The position numbers and the translations under genes were made by a program. The notes beneath the pieces are model-generated. The model was not told the DNA's origin and did no database searches. It saw only the letters and a program-made list of their open reading frames with translations. Of a DNA stretch of 64,000 nt, positions 47,601-57,770 are shown one piece after another (the stretch's first letter is position 1; every line of letters starts with the position of its first letter). The stretch is from Arenicola marina (lineage: Eukaryota; Annelida; Polychaeta; Arenicolidae), in assembly GCA_964019135.1 (NCBI GenBank), contig OZ025248.1:50399670-50463669 (forward strand). The letters run 5' to 3'.

Positions 47601-48747
47601 AGGCAGCGAAAAAGTGCCCATGGCTGCGAGCCAAGACAAGGCAGTGAAAAAGTGTCCATGGCCTGCGAGCTAAGACAAGGCAGTGAAAAAGTGTCCATGC
47701 CTGCGAGCCAAGACAAGGCAGTGAAAAAGTGTCTATGGCTTCGAGCCAATTAGACAAGACAGTGAAAGTGTCCATGGCTGCGAGCCAAGACAAGGCAGTG
47801 AAAGTGTCCATGACGGCGAGCCAAGACAAGGCAGTGAAAAAGTGTCCATGGCTGCGAGCCAAGACAAGGCAGTGAAAAAGTGTCCATGGCTGCGAGCCAA
47901 GACAAGGCAGTGAAAAAGTGTCCATGGCTGCGAGCCAAGACAAGGCAGTGAAAAAGTGTCCATGGCCTGCGAGCTAAGACGAAGAAGTGACAAAGTGTCC
48001 ATGGTCACGAGTTGATACAAGGCAATGCAAAAGTGTCCATGGTCGCGAAACTCGACAAAGCCGTGAAAAACTGTCCATGGCTGCGAGCCAAGACAAGGCA
48101 GTAAAAAAGTGTCCATGCATGGCTGCGAGCCAAGAGAAGACAGTGAAAAAGTGGCCATGGCCTGCAAGCCAAGACAAGGCAGTGAAAAAGTGTCCATGCA
48201 TGGCTGCGAGCCAAGAGAAGACAGTGAAAAAGTATCCATGGCCTGCAAGCCTCTCTTTTTATTTGGTTGAAATTCACACAGTGGGCCACACTCATTGTGT
48301 AAATACACTAATCGTGGTTACTGGTACCTGCTGCATCAATTAGTATAAAGGAGCAATAATTTGCATGCCAAGTAACAAGCCACATTGGTCCTGATTATTA
48401 TGGACACCTCCAATTAAAATGGTCTGGAGTCAACCATGCTTTGTTGGCACTTTTCTTTGGCAGTTCTGTCTGTTAAAGTCTGGACTCACCCTGCCTAATT
48501 CTCACTGATAAAGTTGGATCAACATGCAGTTGATGTATATAATTGACTTGACATTCATTTCTTAGACTGTTCACATACCCAAACAAGTTAAACAAATTCA
48601 GTGTTAGAAAATGCATGTGAAACACAACACTTACCCAGTATTAGGTCAACATGATAAAGCTATTAGTTGGATCAGGTCTATAACTTACCCTTGAAGTGAG
48701 TTAATAGGCCTCTTCACTTTCTTCAAACTTGACAGCGGACTACTCAT
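36609..48747 (-). CDS. UBXN11: UBX domain protein 11 (SEP and UBX domains), 14 coding exons
   Basis: Exons in transcript order: 48747-48689, 46478-46432, 46100-46005, 45777-45683, 45552-45498, 42634-42558, 41906-41780, 41354-41221, 39028-38861, 38512-38347, 38095-37986, 37677-37613, 37232-37083, 36744-36609. Every intron is GT-AG, all phases agree, total 494 codons plus stop (human about 520). The N-terminus MSSPLSSLKK matches the human start (MSSPLASLSK). Residues about 70-150 are coiled-coil, followed by METFLSDYGMVWIG; the SEP domain is about 232-296 (PLTLFANGIFMFEGPFRP, FMDGFFPSELQHKYPDG), then KLPANVIKQGKVIDIR (about 350-367), and a C-terminal UBX domain about 408-492 (TLRILSEN, IMSTFPSRVLDDDALSLRDL). 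The human protein (Socius) binds Rnd GTPases, and UBX domains generally bind p97/VCP; it lacks here the Pro/Gly-rich human tail. Introns 1 and 8 carry minisatellites with splice-site-like units, and intron 5 holds stacked transposons. Confidence 0.96.
38589..38614. repeat. (TA)n microsatellite in UBXN11 intron 9
   Basis: A short TA/AT run about 77 bp upstream of the exon-10 acceptor at 38512 on the minus strand. Confidence 0.9.
39331..41226. repeat. Minisatellite, 43-bp unit (about 44 copies), in UBXN11 intron 8 and reaching the exon-8 splice donor
   Basis: The plus-strand unit is CCGTTATGTGTTCACCAGCA then GGGGAAACGTTACTGACCCT then GAG; a 42-bp form with CGTGTTACC is frequent at the low-coordinate end. 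Read in gene sense, each unit contains CTCAGG/GTCAGTAACG (slash at the splice point), close to the real exon-8 end CTCCGG/GTCAGTAACG at 41221. Some units (for example near 40921 and 41044) carry exactly the ACTCCGG form. The last unit overlaps the exon end itself. Confidence 0.97.
42203..42502. mobile_element. MITE family with 6-bp TSD, copy 2 (UBXN11 intron 6)
   Basis: A 300-bp copy nearly identical to 7406-7711, with the same ends CATACACGCCAACC and GGTTGGCATGTATG. It is flanked by the perfect 6-bp duplication TGGTAA at 42197-42202 and 42503-42508. The G run is shorter than in copy 1. Confidence 0.9.
43291..44731. mobile_element. Non-autonomous hAT-type element with nested SINE (UBXN11 intron)
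   Basis: Termini CAGGCATGGG and, inverted, CAGATATGGG (8 of 10 match), flanked by a perfect 8-bp duplication ATAGACAG at 43283-43290 and 44732-44739, as in hAT transposons. Subterminal regions (43310-43380, 44585-44720) are packed with TAATCGATTACGATTAC repeats. No transposase frame is present. A tRNA-derived SINE has inserted at 43894-44135, so the hAT element is the older of the two. Confidence 0.9.
43894..44135 (-). mobile_element. tRNA-derived SINE, copy 2, inserted in the hAT element
   Basis: The reverse complement matches copy 1 (2827-3084) from the GGGGCCGGCGC head to the (AACC)n tail. It has a perfect 11-bp duplication AATGCTATAGG at 43883-43893 and 44136-44146. The B box reads GGTTCGAGCCC in the sense orientation. 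Confidence 0.93.
44758..45362. mobile_element. TTAA-flanked MITE, copy 2 (UBXN11 intron)
   Basis: A 605-bp copy of the element at 30902-31578, same orientation, with TTAA on both sides (44754-44757 and 45363-45366). It lies 14 bp beyond the hAT element's duplication and 131 bp short of exon 5 (45552-45498). Several internal length differences separate the two copies. Confidence 0.82.
46840..48255. repeat. Minisatellite, 38-bp unit (about 37 copies), in UBXN11 intron 1
   Basis: The plus-strand unit is TGTCCATGGCTGCGAGCCAA then GACAAGGCAGTGAAAAAG. In gene sense it reads CTTTTTCACTGCCTTGTCTT then GGCTCGCAG/CCATGGACA, a pyrimidine-rich stretch ending in an acceptor-like AG followed by an ATG in good context. 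Units near both ends are more diverged. Reverse-strand open frames of 60-190 codons in the array are by-products. Confidence 0.95.
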
Positions 48748-49346
48748 TATATCTATCTGATAAATCTAAAATCAAAAACATATTTAATCATATTTCTATT
48801 TCAGATATATATATTGACCATTAACTCAAGCCATGCTCTTTTATATAAACTTTAAAACTTATTTGCATATATATCTAGTTATATCATAGACCTAATAATA
48901 CTTTATGATACATCATTCTGCAATAAATATATGGCAGGATAACTTCTTATATGAAATTTATTCGGATCATATAATTTAAAATTAGATAATTAATTTAATC
49001 TAGCCCTTTACATAAATACAGTAACTCACTTAAAAGAAGTACTAAGTGAATAAATATAACAGGCACTCTGATCTATTAACAATTACAACAGTAGATATAA
49101 ATATATCACTGCACAGCCTGCATGGATATAGTTCCAAGTCAGTCACAAGACCCAATTTCATCAAAAGATAGATCTGGGTCTACTGCAGTACTGAGCATTT
49201 GAAAACTTGAAATCTATAAAGTAAGACTTACTGAATTGCTTAGTTGAATAGACCTTAGTGTAACTTTTTTATGGGTAAACAATCTATATAGCTATTCATA
49301 TATATATATTAGTCCTTCCCTATATATATAACTCATACTTTTGTAG
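48748..49346. other. AT-rich region upstream of UBXN11
   Basis: Presumed promoter and 5' UTR side of UBXN11. No core promoter motif can be singled out in this AT-rich DNA. Confidence 0.4.
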
Positions 49347-49355
49347 GCATATACC

Positions 49356-49433
49356 CTGGCGCAAGTGCCCCCAGGCAAGCCCGCTTCACGAAAAGTGGGC
49401 TTGCCTGGGGGCACTTGCGCCAAGCATATACCT
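49356..49433. mobile_element. Near-perfect hairpin insertion with 9-bp direct repeats
   Basis: TGGCGCAAGTGCCCCCAGGC continues to AAGCCC and is repeated inverted after a short A-rich loop (arms about 29 bp, one mismatch). The direct repeat GCATATACC flanks it at 49347-49355 and 49434-49442. The GC-rich hairpin stands out in AT-rich DNA. This looks like a minute foldback insertion with a 9-bp target-site duplication. Confidence 0.72.
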
Positions 49434-49442
49434 AGCTTAATG

Positions 49443-52400
49443 TCAAATTCACAAATGCCAGTCAGCTATTTTTGCTGAAGCTTGATCCATTTACTACAAA
49501 TGTCAGCCATCAATCAAATTAACAGATGGGAGTATGCATCAAGCATTGCATATATCAATGGTTGCTATCTATTAGATGCAACTGACATGATGGAGTAAAT
49601 ATCATAATAGGCAGGCACTATAGCTTTTTCTTTCATCATGCTTCAGATCTTACTTAATAGTGGATCAAGCATCATCTTATTCAAGATTTTTTAGGATGAT
49701 ACAGAAAGAAATTATCAACAAAGAAATTTTATGAAAGGTAAGAATGTCAACTTTGTCAACTTTTGAATGCTGGCTCAAATTTTAATGAAAATAACAGTTT
49801 GGCAATTGTAAATTTTACTAAATATCTAATTAACCAAAGCTTAGGGATGATCTAGCCTGAAAACAAGACATTACTGTCATTAGACAGTTGGTAATAGATG
49901 ACAAGTAGCAACTTCCTTCATTAATTACCAATGACTAATGACAGTAACATCTTTGTTTTTACAATTTCATGCTAGGCCTAGGAATGATACTGCACAGATA
50001 TGCACATATATAAATTTACTTGACTGCAAATGATGCAGCCGTTGGATGCATGCATATAGCTAGTCTAGCTAGTGGTCAGTGCCCTAGCTGGTGCAAGTGA
50101 AATGTTTACTGGCTTTGTAACTTTTGTCATCGACATTGATGTACCCTTCATTGGCTTCAATTGTTAACCCTTGCCTTGGCCTTAGCTCTTACCAATTATT
50201 AATCATAGTTGCAACGGTAATTTTCCAGACAATGAAATTTCCTATTTACGAGAAAATATTTACTCATTTAAGGAAAAAAATACTTAATTTCTGTGTGAAC
50301 TTGAAGTCTGGGCCCAATAAGTGCATATCGATTGATCAACTCCGGTTTCTTGAGATACTTGCAAATAATAAACTATAAGCCAATGTTGCTTTGCTACACT
50401 TCGAAGCAGCTGCTCGGTTTGCATGATACCATATACATCTCTGTGAAAGGTCATAGGTTTAAATTCCTTCATAGCGTTTATCATTAACTGAGTCATTAAC
50501 TCTGTTTTTAAGCATCGATGCATAGATCTACCTATAATCAAATAATGACCCAGAGTAAACTCTAAATCAGTTTAATATCAATTGAAGCTAAACTTGGATT
50601 CCTTGCATGAAAGTAAACACCTCCTGCAAAAGTAGGGACTTTGCCAGCCTAACCTAAATTTTGAACCAATCAGGTGGCAGTTGGATGACCTTTGGCTTTG
50701 CATGACTGACAAGAGAACAATAAAAACATTGTCTGCTCTAAATTTAATAGCATGGCAGGTCATGTATTGTGAAAATAGGAATCGAACTACAGATCGGATA
50801 AACGATTGTTCAGCGCAGACTTGCCTCAGTTCATAGGTAAGGAATATGCATAGATTTCGTCCTCAACTCGTACATTAAAAACAGAATTCTTTGTCCAGAG
50901 ACAGAGTAGATCTAGAGAGTTTCCGTGGCGACAGTGATAACAGTGTTCGATCCTTAATTATTTACTAAGTTTAAGGTGTTGCTTTCTTTTTGTAGAATAC
51001 GAATATGATCCAATTAAAATTGAAAGGCTCTGATAGACGCATCACTAATCGATAAAAGTCTGAATAAGCAGTGGTAAACAAACGTTCTGGCCAGAGGTAG
51101 GCCACATGGAAATTAAACCGGAAGTGTAAACAGTCATGTTACCAGGTTACCACGGTACGTCTAAAGACCGATGAGTGCCGGTGGGCGAAATTTGTGCCGC
51201 ATGGAGCCGGTGAGTCGTGAATATTTGCCGATGGGCACTAAAAGGTGTGAATTGTTACGAAATAGGGTTAATGATATCAGGCCAACATATGCTATGGGTG
51301 CATGTATGTTCTAAGTTAATAAGTTCAACACCTCTACGACCATAAACTGAATAAAATCAATCTTTCATCAATGAAAACCCCTATAGCTATTCTACTTTTA
51401 GTTACATATATAGCATACAATACAAATTGCAATGTGTAATATCAATCATCTTGGTCACGCTCCCCCATGTAGGTTGGACACGCTCTTTTCGTCTTGGTCA
51501 CATTTATCTCTGTATAGCTTTTCTCTTTCTTTGTCCGGGCTTCTTTTCCTTGGAGGGTGTGGAGAGTACTTTAAGCTTTCCATCAGTTCGTACAATATTC
51601 ATGTTATCTCCGTCTGCTGCCCGGAGGGGGCACTACATTTATTTAGGCATACACATAAATGTGCCGCACAAATGACCCCTTTAATTTTGTCTCAATCCTC
51701 GCGAAGCATAAACCTACAATTTCTCTCGATGTGCCCATCTGAAACTGAAGTTTCATCAACATTGTAGCTCATGACTATATATATTCCACTTAATATCGAC
51801 ATGCATCTATAATAATAAAATGAAGCGGTCTTTCCCACTATGCCGCTGCATGCAAGAGCACATTGGCCCCAGCAGCCGCCTTGAACGTATATCCAACCGA
51901 ACCACTGCATGCACTGAATGGTCCGCCTTGGATGTATCAACATTGTCGCTCTTAGATGTGTCAACGCTATCGCATGTGTCAACACTACCGCTGGGTGCTT
52001 ATCACCTTATCCCGCGCATAATATCGCTTTCGGGTGCTTATCCCTCATGGTGACCATGTCTGCGGCGGGCTACCTGGCTTGGTGCCAACAGTAATAATAT
52101 TTTTCCCAACGCCTTATCGCCCGAACCGTCATCAAGACAAACAAATCCCGTACTGTCTCGCGTCCACAACTTCCCATCAGTAGCAAGAGAACGAACTCTG
52201 CCCGGGGAACCTTGCCTATAATACGCTTCTCTTAACATCAGTCACAGCAGGATCCAATTTTACAGTACAGTTAATTAAGCGGACTATACACGTCAATTCT
52301 ATAGATCCAACCAGGACGTCAGGCAGATTTTATCCACTGAAGGTACGTTAAATGACGAACAACGGACGGGAAACAGCCCCTTTTTTTACTCAATCACCCC

Positions 52401-53400
52401 CCTTTTTTTTACTCAATCAATGTATTGGGCCTAAGTTTTATTGGACTGATATTCGTTTATTAGCGTGCTTTAGCCGCAATTTGAGTATTCTGTACTGGAT
52501 GCACAATAATTGCACAGAAAGTGTTTAAATATCCTTAACATTCATGTCCCGTTATTCCGTAGCTCCCGGTCTCAATTTATGTTAATATAATTATCGATAT
52601 TATTTCTGCCCAATGTCTACCTTCTGCCTGCTACTATTTGATGTATAAAACAAAATACTGTCATTCTGTTATTTCTTTCGCTTAATTATTACTAAGAAGG
52701 CTAGACGTTAGCTAGCGGAGCGAGCGGGGCGGCTAGCTAGTTGTTCAAATAATTAGCCTCCATATACATTGCCATTACTGTCAGTAACTATTTTGGATGC
52801 TTTTTTTAGCCAAAAATGTCTCTCTCAATATACTGTTTTCATTTGTCGATGGTTGAATCCATTCGCAGTTTTGTTTATAGATATATACTTCGACTACATA
52901 CGTCGATGTCTCTTTGTCCTCGGTGGATATATATATATTTTCTCTTTCTTGATTATTTCAATTTCGTTGTTTTATTTCGATATTTACTTATTTCAGAAAA
53001 AAATTGTCGTTTAGGGTTTAATATTATTAGAGATGCGGGACTGCTCCGGGGACTGCTATCGCTCGCGGCGAATTCAGCGACAGTGTGACTAAAATTGTAC
53101 GCAGCGACCGACGGGAACTCAGCCTACTTTCGGTATTCAGCTAAAATAAACGCATGGCACCATGGGAACTAAACTGTAAACTTTACTAATTCAGGGCCAC
53201 ATCTGCCAAAGGTTGACTCTAAGGTGTCTTTGTATCTTTCAAATGTAAGATAGCCGGCCAATAAATGTAACGGATTATATAATCAATGCCATTCTCTCGA
53301 CTGGTGATCCTGCAGTTTGTGACCTAGCCTCGGGAGGCCCACTTCGCTTCTCACAAGGCTGTGTTAGCCCCATTATCGCTCAAGCTTATGCTAGGGCTAT
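49443..53400. other. Gene-free AT-rich intergenic DNA
   Basis: No supported exon or RNA gene. The stretch around 52990-53110 resembles the internal part of the 409-bp MITE family (TTTAATATTAT, ATGCGGG-CTGCTC, TCGCGGCGAA, AAAATTGTACGC) and is probably a decayed relative. Open frames near 51430-51770 and 52770-53090 lack recognisable motifs. Confidence 0.5.
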
Positions 53401-53404
53401 ATAT

Positions 53405-53920
53405 TATTACTGACAGAAGTTGAAAACTTCTGTCAGTATAGTACTATGTTCGGTTTGTAAATTAGTTTGTTACTGACAGAAGTCTGTCAGTATACTACTA
53501 TGTTCGGTTTGTAAATTTGTATGTTTGTTTGTCTCCTTTGTTGTCCGCTCGATACAGGTCGTAATTCGACAGCTACGAGCATCGGTCTTGACCAAAAGGT
53601 AGACTGGTGAAATAGCTCGGCTAAGTTCGTTATTGGCATATGTAGGTCAAAGGTCAAGGTCACAGCGATTTTTTGAAAAAAAAGTTAAGAACGCGTCTAT
53701 CTCCCTTAATATTAGATCTAGAGACTTCGGGTAAGTTTCAGAATGTGCTACTATTTAAGGCGCATCTTTCAGCCGTTGATCACTTTTTGACGCGTCATAC
53801 TCATTTTCGAGCTACATGACGTTTTATGTTTTCTGAAAAACGCCAAAGATGCCCTTGAACGGTTGTACTGCGATTTGACCACTTTAAGTTAAAGATATCA
53901 CTCTGGTGTTCTGGCCTCTG
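53405..53920. repeat. Diverged partial duplicate of 54757-55200
   Basis: It opens with the palindrome TACTGACAGAAGTT/AACTTCTGTCAGTA (53408-53438) and shares, in order, the ATAGTACTATGTTCGGTTTG block, the AGGTCAAAGGTCAAGGTCA block, and ACTTTTTGACGCGTCATACT with 54757-55200. Copies differ at many positions. Function unknown. Confidence 0.7.
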
Positions 53921-56540
53921 GTAAATGGCGATAGAATTGCTCTAGGACGCTTAGTTTGGCCGCTAGAGCGCTCGCAAGAGGTGCACCCCCCGTTTGCTGA
54001 AGCTTCCATTATGAGTCAACGGCGATATCGAGCGGCAATGGGTCTGCTTTGCGATGGCCGCCGTTTGCTTAATAGCGACGCTAGAGAGTCGGGATTGGTT
54101 TCAAAGGACGGGCAAACGTCGACTTTGGTGAGGAATCTGCATTCGCTTCTAGCCTAGCACGCTTAGTTTTGACGCTGGAGGGCTCCGTAATTTAGCAATG
54201 ATGAGTGCGAGAACAGGCATTAGGGCGGGACCAAGGACACGTCGAAACTCGGGATTTGGCCGAATTCACTCAAAATGGCGCCCTCTATCTGGGAAAACAG
54301 CCCGCGTTGAACAGCAGCCGTTAGATTGTGCTATTCCAGCATCCGCATCGTAGAGGTTCAATTTGGGCTAAATTGCGCTTTCAGCGAGCCCAATACGGCT
54401 TTCAGTGGGCAGTGTGGGCTAGAACTGCCTTGGGATATCGGCACTATTGAGCCCAAATTGGCCATCGAAGGCCATGTTTAGCCCAAATTGGCCGCTGAAG
54501 GCGGTAACTATTCCAATTTGCCCGTTTATAGCGCTATTGAGCCCAAATTGTTCGTTCAAGGAGCTGTTTAACCCAGTCTGCCCACTGAAGGCATCATGTA
54601 GCCAGCACGAGGCAGGAGCAGCTTACAGTATATGTGTTTCTGCATGTCATCGCCTGTACCATAGTTTCGGCGCATAAATGGTGCCACAGACGTGTGCGTC
54701 AAAGATGAAGTCACTTCTGTCAGTAACCCTCAGCCTCCGGCTGATTTCGGCTCTTGTTACTGACAGAAGTTGAAAACTTCTGTCAGTATAGTACTATGTT
54801 CGGTTTGTAAATTAGTTTGTTTGTATGTTTGTTTGTTTGTTTGTCGGTTGAATGTAGGGCGCATGGTTACATGTAGGAATGTTATATTGCACCTAGAGAT
54901 AGATATGAAAAATTGTGAGGCTAAGTTCGTTAACGGTGTATGTAGGTCAAAGGTCAAGGTCACAGCGATTTTTTGAAAAAATAACGTAAAACGCTCATAT
55001 CTCCGTTAATATTAGAGCTAGAGACGTCGAATAACTTTCATAACGTGCTACTAGATACGGCGCAACTTTCGTACATTGTCCACTTTTTGACGCGTCATAC
55101 TCATTTTCGAGGAAAACGTCATTTTATGTTTTTCGAAAAACGCTAAATATGACCTTGAACGGCTTTTCTATAGTTTGACCCATTTTGGTTGAAGATATCG
55201 CTCAAGGCCTCTAACACGTCATAGAAATATGGATGACAATGAGCTTTGTGAAATCTGAGATTTCGCGGATACGTGCTATGACGTCACGGTGACGTCACTT
55301 CCGGTACATTAAAAAAATCGCCAAAAATCGGAAAAAAATTACAAAAAATTGCGAGTGGACTCATCTTGCGTCAAATGTGATCCTATGTTTGCTTGTGACA
55401 TAAAAACGGTATGTTCCTATCTTACTTCCGATTCTAGAGCTGGCGCAAAATGCTCTATGGGAATCTCCATGTTAAAAACCTCAATCCTTTATCATTACAG
55501 TCACATTTTGTCGCATAATTCAGAAGTGCCGTTTTCAAACAGTACACAAAAAATTTACATACTGTAAGACGGTACCCAGCAGAGGTTGTCCATTGCCTGC
55601 GTGATTCGACCCGGAAATGACGTCACAGGAAATTGTCAAATATTTCTCCATTGTGAAAGATAGGGATTTTTGGCGCTTGCAGGGGCTCCCACGGGCGTCC
55701 TATTAAAGCCATCGCTCTATACTTTCAGTTGTAGATGGATACTAGTGGGATGAGCCATTATCTATAAACACGGCAATATAGCCCTGTAACGTTTCGGTAT
55801 ATAGTCGAACGCGTTTAACATGGGACCCTATGGAGATAATCAAACTTCCTTCAATATGACGTACTTCCGGTTATGCAATCTCACTTTGCTTTATCTCGGT
55901 GCGAGATCAGGACGTGTACAAGAGACTCAAGGTAGGCTGACGGCAAACGTTAGTCTCAGTTTCGTTTCCATGGCAACCGAATATTTTCCCAATGATAAAG
56001 TATACAAATTCCCTCTAACTTAGAAAATTCGTCAAAAATCGGAAAAGCTAGGTAGGCCTTCGATCTTTGCGTATAATGGTAGGGAAGATATGTCTCCAGA
56101 TTACTGTTGGCAGTAAAGCATTATTACCTTTTACATCTTATCTACAGAGTCGTTTCTTCGTCTGCTTGTTTTTCACTTATCCGTAATGGTGAAGAATAGC
56201 AATTTTCGGTAATTAGGTGAAGCTATATCTGAAGAACTAACAGACCTACCGCGGTTCTAATCAACATTTTGGATTGAGGGCATAAATATCTGTGTTTAGA
56301 TATTTGGACGTTGCCGTGCGTCATGCCATGACGTCACCATGACGTCATGACATCATAATTTTATAACCTTTATTACTCAACTATTATACCTCATAGCGAC
56401 TACCGGTTGATTTGACACTGCACCTTATATCAAGGGACAACTGCTGCGATGCGTAACTTTTTTTGCAGTACCGAAACGTGTGCGTCAAAAATGACGTCAT
56501 AGCTAACGTGCTCCTAAGAAATGTTGGGTTTGCTTCATTT
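53921..56540. repeat. Long dispersed repeat, copy A (longest form, about 2.6 kb)
   Basis: It begins TAAATGGCGATAGAATTGCT and shares its whole order of blocks with copies at 59749-61549, 61550-63510 and 63511-64000. Relative to those it contains about 650 extra bases (about 54985-55640), so the other copies derive from an internally deleted form. No long coding frame. It contains several TGACGTCA motifs and a nuclear-receptor-like AGGTCAAAGGTCA. Confidence 0.8.
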
Positions 56541-57097
56541 TCAGCCACTTTGGCAATAGCTGTCCTAACCCGAGTTGATAAGTAGGTATATTCAAGAAAT
56601 AGAAGCCATCTTGAGCATTTTCGCGAACGTCAAATGACGTATTATTAGATAAAAAGAAAAATTCGTAGCGCCATTCATAACGAGTCGAGCAATCGCTCTT
56701 GAGAACGAAATTTCATGTTCACTTAAACTCTAATATAGCATTAAATTGGCGAGCGGAAGATGCGTTACACGACGCGATCCTCACGTCACCGGCACAAACA
56801 ACGGTTTTACCTGTAATTCCGTTAATATCGGTTAATATCTGTAATTCTGTAATATTGAGCAATGTGCTCATTGCACATTGCTCAAAATAGAGCCTGCGGT
56901 GCGCACGTTGTCGGATGAATGCGCTATTTGGCTTAAATTTCCCGTGATGCGCGCTGTTTAGCCCGAATTGTCCCCGTATAGGCGCTGTATCCAACATTGC
57001 CCCCATATATGCGCTGTTCAGCTCAAAAGACCGGATATATTCGCTATTTAGCCCAAATTGCCCGTTATGTCCGATATTTAGCTCAAATTGCCCGCCG
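56541..57097. other. Non-coding stretch grading into 21-bp-type repeats
   Basis: After 56900 the sequence becomes a degenerate series of 20-21-bp phrases of the type GCGCTATTTAGCCCAAATTG, similar to 54420-54600. No gene seen. Confidence 0.5.
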
Positions 57098-57770
57098 AAA
57101 GCTCTAATTTTTGAACTAAAAGCTCCATTTTGCCACCAGAAAGCCATATTTTGCCAACAAAAAGCTCCATTTTGGCAACAGAAAGCGCTATTTTGTCAAC
57201 ATGAAGCTCCATTTTGCCCACAGAAAGCGATATTTAATCAATAGAAAGCTCCATTTTGCCAACAGAAAGCGCTATTTTGTCAACAGAAAGCTCCATTTTG
57301 CCCACAGAAAGCGCTATTTTGTCAACAGGAAGCTCCATTTTGCCACCCAGAAAGCTCCATTTTGCCACCAGAAAGCGCTATTTTGCCGCCAGAAAGCTCC
57401 ATTTTGCCAGCAGAAAGCGCTATTTTGCCAACAGAAAGCTCCATTTTTCCCACAGGAAGCGCTATTTTGTCAACAGGAAGCTCCATTTTGCCCACGAAAA
57501 GCGCTATTTTATCAACAGAAAGCTCCATTTTGCCAACAGAAAGCTCTATTGGGCATAAGTTGCTCTTCCAGGCTGCCAGCTATGCTGAATTGCCCTCTGA
57601 AGGCCATATTTGGCCCGCCGAAAGCTCTATTTACCTCAAATTATGCCTTAAAAGCTCTATTTGGGCCAAATTGTATGTGTAATGGCCTACTTAGCCAAAT
57701 TTACTCACTAAAACTCTATTTTGCCCGCTGAAACCTTTATTTGACCCAACTTGTCAACTGAATGCACTAA
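57098..57770. repeat. Minisatellite of about 21-bp units
   Basis: Alternating AGAAAGCTCCATTTTGCCAAC and AGAAAGCGCTATTTTGTCAAC units, about 22 clear copies to 57560, then more diverged ones. The 21-bp period keeps frames open (for example 57201-57731), which explains the long LHFANRKRYFVNRK-type frames; these are not called as genes. Confidence 0.9.

Noticed and set aside
46955-48343. Frames of 60-190 codons on both strands near 47-48 kb
   Set aside because: They lie in the 38-bp-unit array of UBXN11 intron 1; sequence is purely repeat-derived.
51427-51767. Overlapping plus-strand frames of 82 and 111 codons
   Set aside because: Low-complexity hydrophobic/serine content without motifs, splice sites or conserved pattern.
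57201-57731. 176-codon frame rich in LHFANRKRYF repeats
   Set aside because: Produced by the 21-bp array, whose period is a multiple of three.
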